Shown one piece after another: positions 35,611 through 46,528 of a stretch of DNA of 64,000 nucleotides. The notes under the pieces were generated by a model. The model was not told where the DNA came from and ran no database searches. It saw only the letters and a list, made by a program, of their open reading frames with translations. The DNA is from Rehmannia glutinosa (taxonomy: Eukaryota > Streptophyta > Magnoliopsida > Lamiales > Orobanchaceae). The DNA lies in NCBI GenBank assembly GCA_016081115.2, contig JABTTQ020001794.1:558001-622000 (forward strand), in the 5' to 3' direction. The position numbers were made by a program, and so were the translations under genes. Each line of letters starts with the position of its first letter. Within the stretch, counting starts at the first letter, position 1.

Positions 35611-37206
35611 TGTTCATTTGGTTTTATACCATTGATTTGAGTTTCCTAGACTAGAGTTTTGTGTTGTTTTTGAGTATTTTGAGTCATTTTTGTTATATCT
35701 CATAGTTTAGGCATTATTTTCCATTGTTTCGAGTCATTTGAGGGGTCAAGCCATGTTGAGAGCCAATTATATCGAGTTTATAGTCATATTAATGAATCGT
35801 GTATCAAAAGAAGTACGAACGAACAAACAACGAGAGATTGATATGAAGAAAAGTCCAAATGCGTCTGGAATTTCTAGCACTGGCAGGGTTTCGTATTTTG
35901 GTCATAACTCTCTCTACAAAATTGATATTGAGCTGATTCAAGTGGCTATAGAAAGCTAAGAGATAGGGCTACAACTTTGATGAAGGACGGAAAATCAAAT
36001 TCGGACGTTTGGGTGGTGCTACAGCGCCAAAAAGACGCTGCAGCGCACAGCGGAAATCCGGACAGCGGTCGGGCGCTGCAGCGCCCAAGACCCGGCGCTG
36101 CAGCGCCCAGAACAGAAAAAAAATCAAGTTGGGCGCTGCAGCGCCCAAGACCCGGCGCTGCAGCGCCCGGGCGACAATCTTGCAACGTTGTGCTGGGCGC
36201 CGCAGCGCCCATGCGCGGGCGCCGCAGCGCCCGGGGGCGGAAAATCCTATGTTCACCTACCCCCTTCTTGGACTTTTGTGTACTATAAATACCATCCTTG
36301 GGGCTTGAAATTGGGGCATCTTGGAACCCTTGGAAGACAATAAAAACAGCTACAAGACAAGGAAGAAGGATTTGAGCACTTTGAGAAGAATTTGGAGAAG
36401 AAGATTGGAGGCTTCTATCATCTAGAAATAGAGAAGATCCCTCAACTCTTGTTCTTATTTTGTTGCTTTCTTCATATCTTGTAAGATGTATTGTTGTATT
36501 TTCTTGGATTCATTTTCTTCAATCATGAGCTAAACTCTATAATTCTAGAGGGATGATGTAATCCATGTTTGAACTTTTGTTTTGATATTGTGGTTTGTCA
36601 ATCTAGATTTCCCAATCTATTTGTGCTATTTGGATTTATTGCTTCTAAATTACTTGATCAATAATTTAGAGTATTTGGTGTATTTGATTTGACACTTGAG
36701 AGAGGTAATTGAATACATGGCCTTGAAATAGCATAACCTAGGATTTCATAGAATTGAGAGATTTGTGAATCCTTTGAAGTCATCAACCAAGATTCATAGT
36801 TTTTATTGAGATTTCAATTGGTGATCTTTATAGAGATATTGATTTCCCAATTGTGATCTAAAATCATTTGGCACTCGAGAGAGGAAATGATTATTGTAGA
36901 AATCTTGACTTACAAATTGGTAATTTGTGATTGATATACCATATTGATAATATAAGGGAAAACTAGATTCATCACACCTCTAGAATTCATTCTCCCATAG
37001 ATTTAGATGTTTATATTTTAATTAGTTATATCTAGTTATTTTTATTTATAAATTGAGACATCCACCTATTATTGATCTGTCAAATATAGCATATGTAATT
37101 TATACTTGGTACTTATACACGCATTCCCTGTGGATACGACAACCCTACTCATATCACTATATTAAAACTTGACACCGTAGACTTGCGGTTAGAAAATTCT
37201 CTAACA
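35611..37206 (+). repeat. 3' LTR of the Athila-like element
   Basis: 1,596 bp partner of 30894-32493. Outside the palindromic array (about 36016-36240) I noticed a single clear difference (GATATGAAG here against GATTTGAAG), so the insertion is recent. Confidence 0.92.
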
Positions 37207-39171
37207 ACCACCATTGAAGATCGGTTTGATTCAAGAGTTACATCCCGATGTAACTTACAAGTTCTAAGGCTAGTATATGATAAGTTAAACGCCGTACACA
37301 AAGAGATGTTGTTGAACTCGGCTTTCGGAGAATTATACAAGTTCCGTGATAATATGCAGATTTCTTGTAAACTTCTTCATGCTATATTATTTATGAGGAT
37401 TAAATCACCGATGGATGATGAGGTATGGTTCCGTGTTGGGGATGCAAATGTCAGATTCGGGTTCTCGGACTTCACTCTCATCACTGGATTAAATCCGGAA
37501 TTGAGAATGATTTTGTAAAGGACATCCCATCGAGATAGGCGGTTAGCGAGTATTTTGGGGGAGGGAAAAAGGCTATTCGACCAAGTGTTTTGAAGGCGGC
37601 TTTTAAGCACCAGGCAAAGAATGAGGAGGACCGATATAAATTGGGATTGGCACGAGTGTGTTTTTGCGGTGTAAGGAGCCTACCACTTCAATTGATATGA
37701 AGATTACGCAAGTTGTTGACAATTTGGATCTTGTCAATAAATACCCGTGGGGAAGATCATCCTATGAATATCTTCTACACGGTTTGACGAAAACTATGAT
37801 CAAGTTAAAGTTGACCATCACGACTTACTTTCCGGGGCTTTACACACATGATACGGTATTTATCAAAGTCATTTTCGTTAGATTACAATGTATATTTTCA
37901 ATTTCGATAAATATTTATAACATTGGATTGTTTGTTAGGTATGGGCATTTGAGACCTTTCTGCCGTATGCCGAATGTTTAGAATCGAAAGAACAGAACAA
38001 AGACTTCTAGGATGTGTGGGTGGAGGTCCACAACCACTTTTGGCTTTTGGGAGATTATTGCCGTCTTGGACGAGCCTATGGTAATGTTGAGATTATTTTT
38101 AATTGCGTATAATTTTTAATCGACATTTTGAGATTATTTGTAATAGATATTGTTTGTGAATTGGCAGGATGAAGTTTTGTTTCCATTGTCTCCGACACAA
38201 GAAGAAATGGAAAAGGAATATGTTGTGATGTTTCGTGTCCCCGAGGATCTCGATTATCCTTTGGATGAGGAGACGGTGCCCAGATGATCGGGAGATGGTG
38301 GAAGAGACAGAGAGTGATAGAGACAGGCACAAAGACAGAGACAGGCACACAGAGAGAGTTAGGGCCTACAAGTGTGCCACCAGGGGATGTCCATGAAACG
38401 GAGCATGGAGGCAGTTCTCGAGTACCCCCACCTTCCACCGGCCCTTCCATCGGTATGAGGCAGGTTTTGGATGCCGTGGCCACGCTGACAAAAAAGCAAG
38501 ATGATGCTTTTTCTTTTCTAAACAAAAAGGTCGAAGATGTTTTTTCTCTTATGAGTGGAAAGATCGAAGAATTGGACCGCAAGATTTATGCATTAGACCA
38601 AAAACTTGAAGCAAGAAGTCAGCCTTATACGTGGTTCACTCCTGAGAGACAGCGTATGGGGATGGGGCTGTCTCCCGATTATGGGGCGGTGGTGGAGACA
38701 AAGAAGACTAAGAGTCAGGCTGTTGAGGAGGAGGAGCATGATCAGGTTGTTGAGGGTCAGTCTTTTGAGGAGGAGGAAGATCAGGCAGAGAAGACCCAGT
38801 CTGTTGAGGTGGAGAAGAATAAAGTGCGCCGATGTGGTGGATGCGGAGATGCATTCCGATGTTGAGGTGGTGGAGGTAGAGCAGGCAAACACGGGGGATG
38901 ATCGTGGAATGGTGAAATATACAAGGAAGAAGAGGCCATCAAAACATGTAGAAAAAGAAAATGTTCTACAAACGAGAGTGAAGCGAAGGAGAGTGCCTTC
39001 AATTCATACAAGAACTCCCTTCACAACTGAATCGAGGACACAAACAACCACCTCCAGAATATTTTTGGACAAGATGCAAATTGATTTCTTCCTCCCGGTG
39101 GATCCATTGAAGGCCAAAAAATTTAAAGAATGGTACACAAATGCAGCTGATAGGTAATATTAATCGCAAAA

Positions 39172-39415
39172 CATGTCAATCGATAGGTCGATTGATGGTC
39201 GGTCCATCGACCATTGATCGACTGCTTAGTCGATTGATGGTCGGTCAATCGACCATTGATCGACTGCTTAGTCGATTGATGGTCGGTCCATCGACCTTTA
39301 ATCGATTTTTCAGTCGATCAGAGGTCGATTAATGGTCGGTCCATCGACCTTTAATCGATTTTTCAGTCGATCAGAGGTTGATTAATGGTAGATTGACCGA
39401 CCACTGACCAACCCC
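39172..39415. repeat. Palindrome cluster 2, in an intron of the Ulp1 gene
   Basis: Tandem units containing TCGATTGATGGTCGGTC and CATCGACC, about 50-60 bp each, repeated about four times within an intron. Confidence 0.85.
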
Positions 39416-40494
39416 AGGTTTATTTTATGTTTTTGCTTCATTTCATTAATTAATATGTACGTATTGCTTCCAACAGTGAAGAATTGATCATAGATGGGGC
39501 CACATATAAAAATGCTAAAAGATGGTTTACGTTGATTACTGCATCTGGGGCTTGGCTTGAAGATGATGTAAGTCCAGTTTAATATGTACAATATTGCTTT
39601 AGTATTATGTGAATCTTATAACAACTTTTCACTTTTCAACACGTGGATTTGGCGATGACCTTGTTACGGGAGAGACAGACAAGATATCCGGTGTCCTTCG
39701 GCAAGTACACCCGAGCCATCCTAGACAGTGTGTTCTATCAATCATTGATATTTGCACTCAATGATTACAAGCGTAACCCCTAACTTCAAGTTCGAAAATT
39801 ATTTGATTAATTATACAAATGGGACTTGGAGGAAGTTTGGGAGGAATGGGGCGGGTGTACACACTTGTACTTTCCAATTTGCTATAATAAGCATTGGATT
39901 GCGGCCGAAGTTGTATTTGAAACATTGGAGGTGAATATCTATGATCCCGACAAGGCGCCTAAGAGGGCAACTTAATCGGTGCATTGAACCTGTTACCGTG
40001 ATGTTACCCTTACTTGCACAACAAGTTGGGATTAAAATAAACGGCCCCCTTAAAGTGGGCAGAGCTGACAAGACATCCAAGCAGAGCACGTCGTAAGTCA
40101 TCTAATCTTAACTGTGTTATTTAGCTTAATGTTTTACTTAAATGATAATTGTTGTTTTAACATATCATAGGGGTGATTGCGGAGTCTTCGTGATCAAATA
40201 TATTGAATTTCTGAGTGCCGGGCAAGAAGCAAATCTCGTAAACAACCATCATATGCTTATGTGGAGGGAGAAGTTGGCTGCCGACATATATGCTTTTAAT
40301 TATGATCCTTGATCGTATTGATCAGTATATTTTGAATACTTGTAGACGATTTGTCAAAAAAAAAAAAACAAATACTTGTAAATGATATACTTTTAGATTT
40401 TAAGTGATGTAGTTGAGTAATTGTATTGATCAGTATATTTTTAAGTGATGTAGTTGAGAATTAGTCGATTTTTAAGTATATTGTCAATGCTATG

Positions 40495-40770
40495 ATTAGT
40501 CGAATTAGTTGAGAATTAGTCGATTAATCGACCATCTGAACGATACAGATGAGTCAATTAATCGACCATATGAACAACAAATGAGTCGATTAATCGACCA
40601 TCTGAACGATACACAGGTCGATTAATCGACCATCCGAATGATCTGCAGGTCGATGAATCGACTATATGAACAACGGTGAGTCGATTAATCGACCTCGTAT
40701 CGTTCGTGATGTCGATTAATCGACTAATTTAACAATGATGAGTCGATTAATCGACCATCCGAAAGACACA
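40495..40770. repeat. GTCGATTAATCGAC palindrome cluster 3
   Basis: Seven or so GTCGATTAATCGACC sites at about 30-40-bp spacing, separated by variants of ATCTGAACGATAC. They lie just downstream of the Ulp1 stop. Confidence 0.88.
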
Positions 40771-41825
40771 ATTTGTAAAAGTTGTCATTGTTTAACGAAC
40801 CATCTGAATCCGAAGACATAATTTATAAAAGTTGTCATTGTTACAAACCATTGAATTACATGCATAACAACTAAACAATGAATTACTTCCTCTGAAACAT
40901 CCTCCGCCGAACTTTCGAGTCAATAACTCTTGGATTGTTGATATGATACCCGGTACATCCGAGAAGTCAATACGAGCGGCGTTATGTGTTTTGAAGAGGC
41001 GTTGTAGGCGATGTCATAATATTGAAACCCGATCGTCCGAAACTCTTTTTCTTCAATGGTTTCTGTACAAATGACATGTAAATTAGAATGTCAAAGTGTA
41101 AAAAATAACCAACTTAACCATATTATGTTCTGGTTAATTACCTCTCCAATTCGATTAAAGTAATTGCCATCCACGTATACGATGTTCCGTTCCTTATCAA
41201 ATCTAGCTTTTGTTTTGTCAATATAACTTTCAAACCTCTCAAATCTGTCCCGGAACAACTAAATTCGAGTTTTAACATCAGCAACACTAAAATCCTTCGA
41301 AAATATAGATCGAAGTATTGGAGCAGTTAGACGGATGAAGGAGTTCCACTCAACAAAATCATGCACTGGCATTCCTCTGATGCGACAACAACAATCTAGT
41401 ATTTTAAATAGGTAGCTTTCCTCTGCAGGTTCCCAGTTCACTAGCATTCGAAACAAGTAGTCTTAAAGAACAGAAAAATACAAAGTAGAATGCATTCTAA
41501 TTAACAAACAACCTGTAATTTGGCATCTACTTACTTGTAGATATGTAATGTCAAAATCAATGCCTCTGTAGAATTCTAAATTTGCTTGTCAAGCTCGTAT
41601 CATGTCAAAACAACCAAAACAGACATTAAGAACCGATATATATTCAAACCCTAAACCTAAACCTACACTAAAAAGCAACATGAAACAAAATATGAAACAA
41701 TTGATTAAGAAAATGGAAATATGGCATGATAATGTAAAACAAAAGAACAACATTTACCTCAAGAATTGTTAGTTCGTCCCGTTCGTCTTCTTCGTTCGCT
41801 TTTTCGAAAAGTAAAAAATAAAAAA
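40771..41825. other. MULE interior between palindrome clusters 3 and 4
   Basis: A degenerate minus-strand coding-like stretch at 40890-41460 (for example MFRMLVNWEPAEESYLFKIL, 41456 down) may be a remnant exon of a transposon gene. I could not assign it to a family. Confidence 0.35.
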
Positions 41826-41965
41826 TGACAGTGGTCGATTAAGAAATGTTGCAACGACCATATGAACGATACGGTGGTCGATTAATCGACCCTTTGAGCG
41901 ACATATTGATCGATTAGTGGTCGATGAATCGACCCTTAAACGTCGATCGATTAATGGTCGGTTAG
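41826..41965. repeat. Palindrome cluster 4
   Basis: GTCGATTAATCGACC and GATCGATTA variants, with the same motif as clusters 1 and 3. Confidence 0.8.
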
Positions 41966-41982
41966 ATGTTGTTTAACCCTAC

Positions 41983-42047
41983 TTTTAGGGTTTGTTTAGG
42001 GTTTAGGGTTTAGGGTTTTGGATTTATAGTTTAGGGTTTAGGGTTTA
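41983..42047 (+). repeat. Short interstitial telomere-like run (TTTAGGG)n
   Basis: About seven TTTAGGG or near-TTTAGGG units, partly interrupted. This is the Arabidopsis-type plant telomere repeat at an internal site, directly before a roughly 171-bp tandem array. Confidence 0.85.
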
Positions 42048-42080
42048 ATTAAACTTGTAGAATATACCATGTAAGTATAA

Positions 42081-42640
42081 TATGTTATAAAATCTCTCAT
42101 ATAATTTAGTGTTGATCGGGATTACAGTAATCACCGGACTATAAATCACGTTGCACTGTATATTACACTATATCATATGTTATCAATATGTTGCCGATTT
42201 TTTCGCTTCAATTGTAAAATATATCATACTATATGCTACATAGTATCATCATATGTTATAAAATCTCTCATATAATTTAGTGTTGATCGGGATTACAGTA
42301 ATCACCGGACTATAAATCACGTTGCACTGTATGTTACACTATATCATATTGTTTCAATATGTTGCCGATTTTTTCGCCGTCAATTGTAAAATATATCATA
42401 CTATATGCTACATAGTATCATCATATGTTATAAAATCTCTCATATAATTTAGTGTTGATCGGGATTACAGTAAATCACCCGACTATAAATCACGTTGCAC
42501 TGTATGTTACACTATATCATATGTTATCAATATGTTGCCGATTTTTTCGCCGTCAATTGTAAAATATATCATACTATATGCTACATAGTATCATAGTATC
42601 ATATGTTATAAAATCTTATATAATTTAGTACTATATGTTA
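42081..42640 (+). repeat. 171-179-bp tandem repeat, about 3.2 copies
   Basis: TATGTTATAAAATC recurs at 42081, 42252, 42423 and 42602. Each unit contains GTGTTGATCGGGATTACAG, CACGTTGCACTGTAT and ATGTTGCCGATTTTTTCGC. The monomer length is in the range of plant centromeric satellites, but the array is only three units long. Confidence 0.88.
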
Positions 42641-43020
42641 TATGATCGGTCACAAGTCGTGCAACCCGACCATGATCGACCCAGTGGTCGGTCATAGGTC
42701 GTTCAGACCGACCTGACCGACCCCATGGTTGGTCATAGGTCGTTCAGCCCGACTTGACCGACCCCGTGGTCGGTCATAGGTTGTTCAGCCCGACTTGATC
42801 GACCCCGTGGTTGGTCATAGGTCGTTCAGCCCAACCCGACCGACCCGGGTCGGTTGCGGTCGTTCACCCGGACGACCGACCGACCCCATGGTCGGTTGAA
42901 GGTCGTTCAGCCAACACCGACCGACCCCGTGGTCGGTTGCAGTCGTCGTTGACCCGACCGACCCGACCCGTGGTCGGTTGAAGGTCGTTCACCCGACCGA
43001 CCGACCCGATTGACCATGTA
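42641..43020. repeat. GGTCGGTC tandem array (about 40-bp degenerate unit)
   Basis: Roughly eight to nine units of the type GTGGTCGGTCATAGGTCG then TTCAGCCCGACCTGACCG. GC-rich and palindromic in character, it continues the theme of GTCG/CGAC motifs in this element. Confidence 0.82.
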
Positions 43021-43099
43021 GTTGGTTAAAGAATGACCATGTTACTTAACATTTTTTTGGTTATTTTGACAATACGAGAGAGGTTTGTCCAAATTCATG

Positions 43100-45489
43100 A
43101 ATACAACAATTACGAAATCGAGAGACGAAATACAACAATCACTAAATATGTGATTGTCTATCGCTCATCGGTCTTTGATCACGACAATTGATCGGTTGTG
43201 CCCCAATTGTTGGCACCTCTTTGCATTTTTTGTCTTGAGCGGAACTCTCCTGTTGACGGTATTAAATGTTTTGTTTTAAGACGCCCACCTCGTTGTCGAC
43301 AATAGGTGGCAAGACAATCATTTCCTTAATGTTATCGGGAATCTCCCATTCATTTTCATTAGGCGAGAGAAGATAGTCTCCGCATATGCTTTCCTCCAAT
43401 AGTCAACGGAATAGACGGTGAGCACATGGGGTATATTGAAAAACCTCTCTTCTTGGCCGCTATTGCATGCTCACAGGGTAGGTGGTCCAATTGAAACTTT
43501 CGCAAGTGCAAGTGTTCTCAAGCAAAGTTAAGTGAAATTTGTGGCCCCACTCCTCACCACATATAAACTTTGATCAATTCGTTCAACCGTGAACTTCTTG
43601 GCTTTTTCATGAGACTTGCGTAATTTTTCTTCCATTGCGGGGTTAGATTACTGTACAACTTCGTGCGCCTCACGCCTCTCATAGAACCAAGATCGCAATT
43701 TTTTCCAATACTATCAAACAATGCAAGTATAGGAGTTTGTCGGGCTTTTTAAACACCGAGTTCAGAGACTCGCATTGTTTGACGTCATGATATTATAACG
43801 GTCTCCCTGAAAATATGACCTCGCCCAAGTAGCAAAATTTGTATCGTTAAGATACTTCCAACCTTTTCGTCAATAGCTTGAATTTGTGACATATACTTGT
43901 GAAATTCTTCTATTGTATATGCCTCATTGCTTTGTTAAAAAGGGAGATAGTATCGATCTTTCGAGATTCTGATCCTCAAGTTGCCTTTGATATGATAAAT
44001 ACAATGAGCATGACGTGCATTTTGAAAAAACAGTTTGGGTGACCGATAAGACTCTGTATCTGTCGGATATCACAACAAGGTCTTCTTGGTCACTGTAATT
44101 CCTTTCAAGTTCATAAAAAACCAATGCCACGAAGCATCGTTCTCGGAATCAACAACGGCCCATGCAAGAGGATAAATCGCATATTTGAATCTTGACAAGT
44201 AGCGATAATCAACGTACCTTTATATCTTTCGATTAAAAATGTTCCGTCCACAACAACTTGGGCGCATTGAAGAGTGAAACCACGAATGCAGGCCCGTATG
44301 CCAAGAAAAAAAGTACTTGAGCGGTTTTCACTATCAACCTCTAAAGAGTATATAGTTCTAGATTAGCTACTTTCAAGTTATGGGCCCATGCGGCCAACTT
44401 AGTGTAACTATCCTCAAGTGAACCCCTTATGTATGCTAAAGCAGTTTCTCTAGACCTCCTCGCTTTTTGATAATTTATTTTAATGCCAAAGTCTCGGCGA
44501 ATTTCATTCGCAACATCAGCAGTCTATATGTAGTGTTGCGATCCTCAAACCGACACGATATGTTTTCCAATGATCCACGATCTTGCTTGTCTATGATCGA
44601 TCATTGGTGGACAAATTTAGAGCGCAAGTATGTTAAGTGCATATTTTCTAATCGAAAATAATCGAGTCTTTGAACTTTGTTGCATGCAAACGCCATTTGC
44701 AATTTTCATCAACACAAACAATTGTGTACACATTCTTGTTCGGTTTTTTTGTTTTGAATCGAAATTGTATTTCAATGCGATCATGTGCACAACTTCTTGA
44801 AGCTCTTTCTTGGTATCGAATACTTGGTCAACATTCAAGTCAATATCAACGGGTACAACTCGTGATGTACTTCCGAGCCAGAAGAAAGAAGATCTTATTT
44901 GTGAATTGATTTTCTTCTCCGATTGCCTTGATTAAAATCGGTTCTCGGCGGTGTAAACGCGCATCACCGTTATAATCATTGGAAGGAGATTCTCGAATTA
45001 CCTCCAACCCATCCCAAATATCATTCACATTTCGATCATCATCACTTGTTATTATTTTCTTCCACCTCAAAATTATGATATCCATCTACCACAGGTTGCA
45101 CGTCACGATCAACTACATTATGCTCGTCCGTGGCACGTCACAAATAGTTTTCATCACAAGGGTTACACACAAGGAATAATCGAACCTTGTTTATTGAGAG
45201 CCAAGTACCATTGCACTCCTCGCCTGCAAGTAATCCGGACAGGAATTTGAAAAGACTGTATGCTTGCTGGAGAAATAAATCCCATCTCCATATCATGCAA
45301 ATTGGGATCAACTTTGCAAATATTTTGTACCTTAGAATATAGCTCTTCATATGAAGTTTCTGTACTTATTGGAACTCCTGATGCATGCATTCCATCATCA
45401 CTAAATACCCATTGCCATTTTTCATTGTTATTAACAAAATGTCCAAAATAATACACGGTAATCCAAAACGGTGAAGACATGTTGTGCAA
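43100..45489 (-). pseudogene. mudrA-like MULE transposase, decayed
   Basis: On the minus strand, fragments in shifting frames follow the order of MuDR transposases. The N-terminal plant-specific domain (45489-45140: TVYYFGHFVNNNEKW, then an acidic linker near 45080) comes first. Next is the MuDR DNA-binding region (44840-44617: VFDTKKELQEVVHMIALKY). The catalytic core follows with VVVDGTFLIERYKGTLIIA (first Asp at 44246-44248), then FYELERNYSDQEDLVVISDR (about 44120-44060). A remnant Cys/His region may lie toward 43500. Several stop codons and frame changes break it. It would have mobilised the surrounding element. Confidence 0.7.
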
Positions 45490-45539
45490 TTAAATTGAAG
45501 ATAAAAATGTCAAGTAATAGACTATAGTGCAGTTCTGTT

Positions 45540-45965
45540 TGATTTTGAATAAGTCGATTAATCGACTGCTGCGAATTTGCAGAAATGGGTCGTTTAATCG
45601 ACCCTTCTTAGTCGTTCAATCGACCAGCTATAATGTGTCGATTGATCGACTTATTAGGGAGAACATGAGTCGATTGAACGACACTCGTTTTAGTCGACTA
45701 ATCGAATCTTTGCGTATTTGCGGAATCGGGTCGTAATCGACCCCAATGAGTCGATCAATCGACCAAAGATTAATGTGTCGATTCTTAGTCGTTCGATCGA
45801 CCGGTTGTAATGTGTCGATTGATCGACTTATTAGGAAAACGTGAGTCGATTGAACGACACTCGAGTAGATGAAGTCGATTAATCGAATGCTGCGTATTTG
45901 CAGAAACGGGTCGTTTAATCGACCCCAATGAGTCGGTCAATCGACCAGCATTAATGTGTCGATCA
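45540..45965. repeat. GTCGATTAATCGAC palindrome cluster 5
   Basis: Many GTCGATTAATCGAC, GTCGATTGATCGAC and GGGTCGTTTAATCGACCC sites arranged in two to three long, similar units (for example TGTGTCGATTGATCGACTTA at about 45634 and 45813). They lie just upstream of the transposase start on its strand. Confidence 0.88.
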
Positions 45966-46528
45966 ACTTCATCTACTCGAGAAAATGAAAGAAATGACAG
46001 ATAAATTGAATAAAACAATGCCATAAGGTCAGAGAAACTAAATTCAAACCTGAATGTTGATTTCGCTTGCAATGTCGAAGATTGGAAATGAGGAGATGTA
46101 CGGATTTTCGGTTCGTTGAACTACAAACTCCCAAAAATTCGGTTGATATACACAAATTTGTGGAAGAAATAAAAAGGGGTATTTTAGACCTTTGCAATTG
46201 GAGGGTTGTTGGTATATTAAAGTGCTGAAAGGGTAATTTGGACATTTAACATAGAAGAAGGCCATTATTGAACTTTGGGAATAAGTAAGGCCATTTTTGA
46301 ACATTTTCTATTTTTTTTTTTTTTTGAAAGGTGAACATCTTCTATTTGACTAGGCCAAACTTGTACAAACCCCCTTTTATTTTGCGTCTGCAAAAATTAT
46401 AAATTCTCTACTATTAATTAAATACATAATGTACTTAACCCAATATTATAGTTTTTTAGCGCTTAAATCAAATTTACAGTGGTTAAGAAGTTAGCTGCCG
46501 AAGAATAGGAAAACCCAGCGGAGCTCCG

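Larger units (their letters stand above)
30894..37206 (+). mobile_element. Young non-autonomous Athila-like Ty3 LTR element
   Basis: LTRs at 30894-32493 and 35611-37206 are nearly identical. They are flanked by a perfect 5-bp TSD ACCAC (30889-30893 and 37207-37211). A PBS of tRNA-Asp type follows the 5' LTR and a G-rich tract precedes the 3' LTR. The 3.1-kb interior codes for a short gag-like coiled-coil protein only; no pol was found. The motif CTTAGCGCTTCTTGGGAGGC (33589-33608), typical of Athila and related Ty3 elements, is present. Confidence 0.88.
30877..40312 (+). pseudogene. DUF1985 - Ulp1 (C48) cysteine protease gene of the MULE, interrupted by an LTR element
   Basis: The ATG at 30877 (context AAAAAATGG) starts a frame that the Athila-like element splits in codon 6; coding resumes at 37212. 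DUF1985 follows (VWFRVGDANVRFGFSDFTLI, YPWGRSSYEYLL). The linker (38160-38870) is acidic and helical, then an exon to about 39155 ends IDFFLPVDPLKAKKF. The protease part lies in exons at about 39477-39568 (KNAKRWFTLITASGAWLEDD), 39645-40093 and 40171-40312. His of NKHWIAA (39892-39894), Asp of NIYDPDK (39943-39945) and Cys of GDCGVFVIKY (40178-40180) form a recognisable C48 triad. One-base frameshifts occur near 37500, near 37660 and within the linker and protease exons, and an in-frame TAG lies near 37535, so it cannot be translated as read. Such MULE-borne proteases are thought to cleave SUMO-like proteins; their use to the element is unknown. Intron 39160-39470 is filled with palindromes. 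Confidence 0.75.
30004..46371. mobile_element. Large Ulp1-carrying Mutator-like element (Kaonashi/CUMULE type)
   Basis: An 11-bp match CCCTTTTATTT at 29993-30003 and 46372-46382 brackets the element and is a plausible 9-11-bp MULE TSD. The ends show only weak inverted similarity (left GTCCCATATATCAAATATAGCC, right end complement GGTTTGTACAAGTTTGGCC; both then carry ATGGCCTT motifs), as in non-TIR MULEs. It contains a DUF1985-Ulp1 gene on the plus strand and a mudrA-like transposase gene on the minus strand, plus palindrome-rich non-coding arrays. Removing the nested LTR element leaves about 10 kb. Ulp1-like genes carried by MULEs are known from Arabidopsis (Kaonashi) and melon (CUMULE). Confidence 0.75.

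Noticed and set aside
40495..40770. Regularly spaced palindromic repeats that look CRISPR-like
   Set aside because: Spacers are variants of one another, the motif is scattered over 15 kb of a plant MULE, and no cas-like gene exists. It is transposon repeat DNA.
42081..42640. Centromeric satellite array
   Set aside because: The monomer length is suggestive but only about three units exist, and they are embedded in a MULE. Kept as a tandem repeat only.
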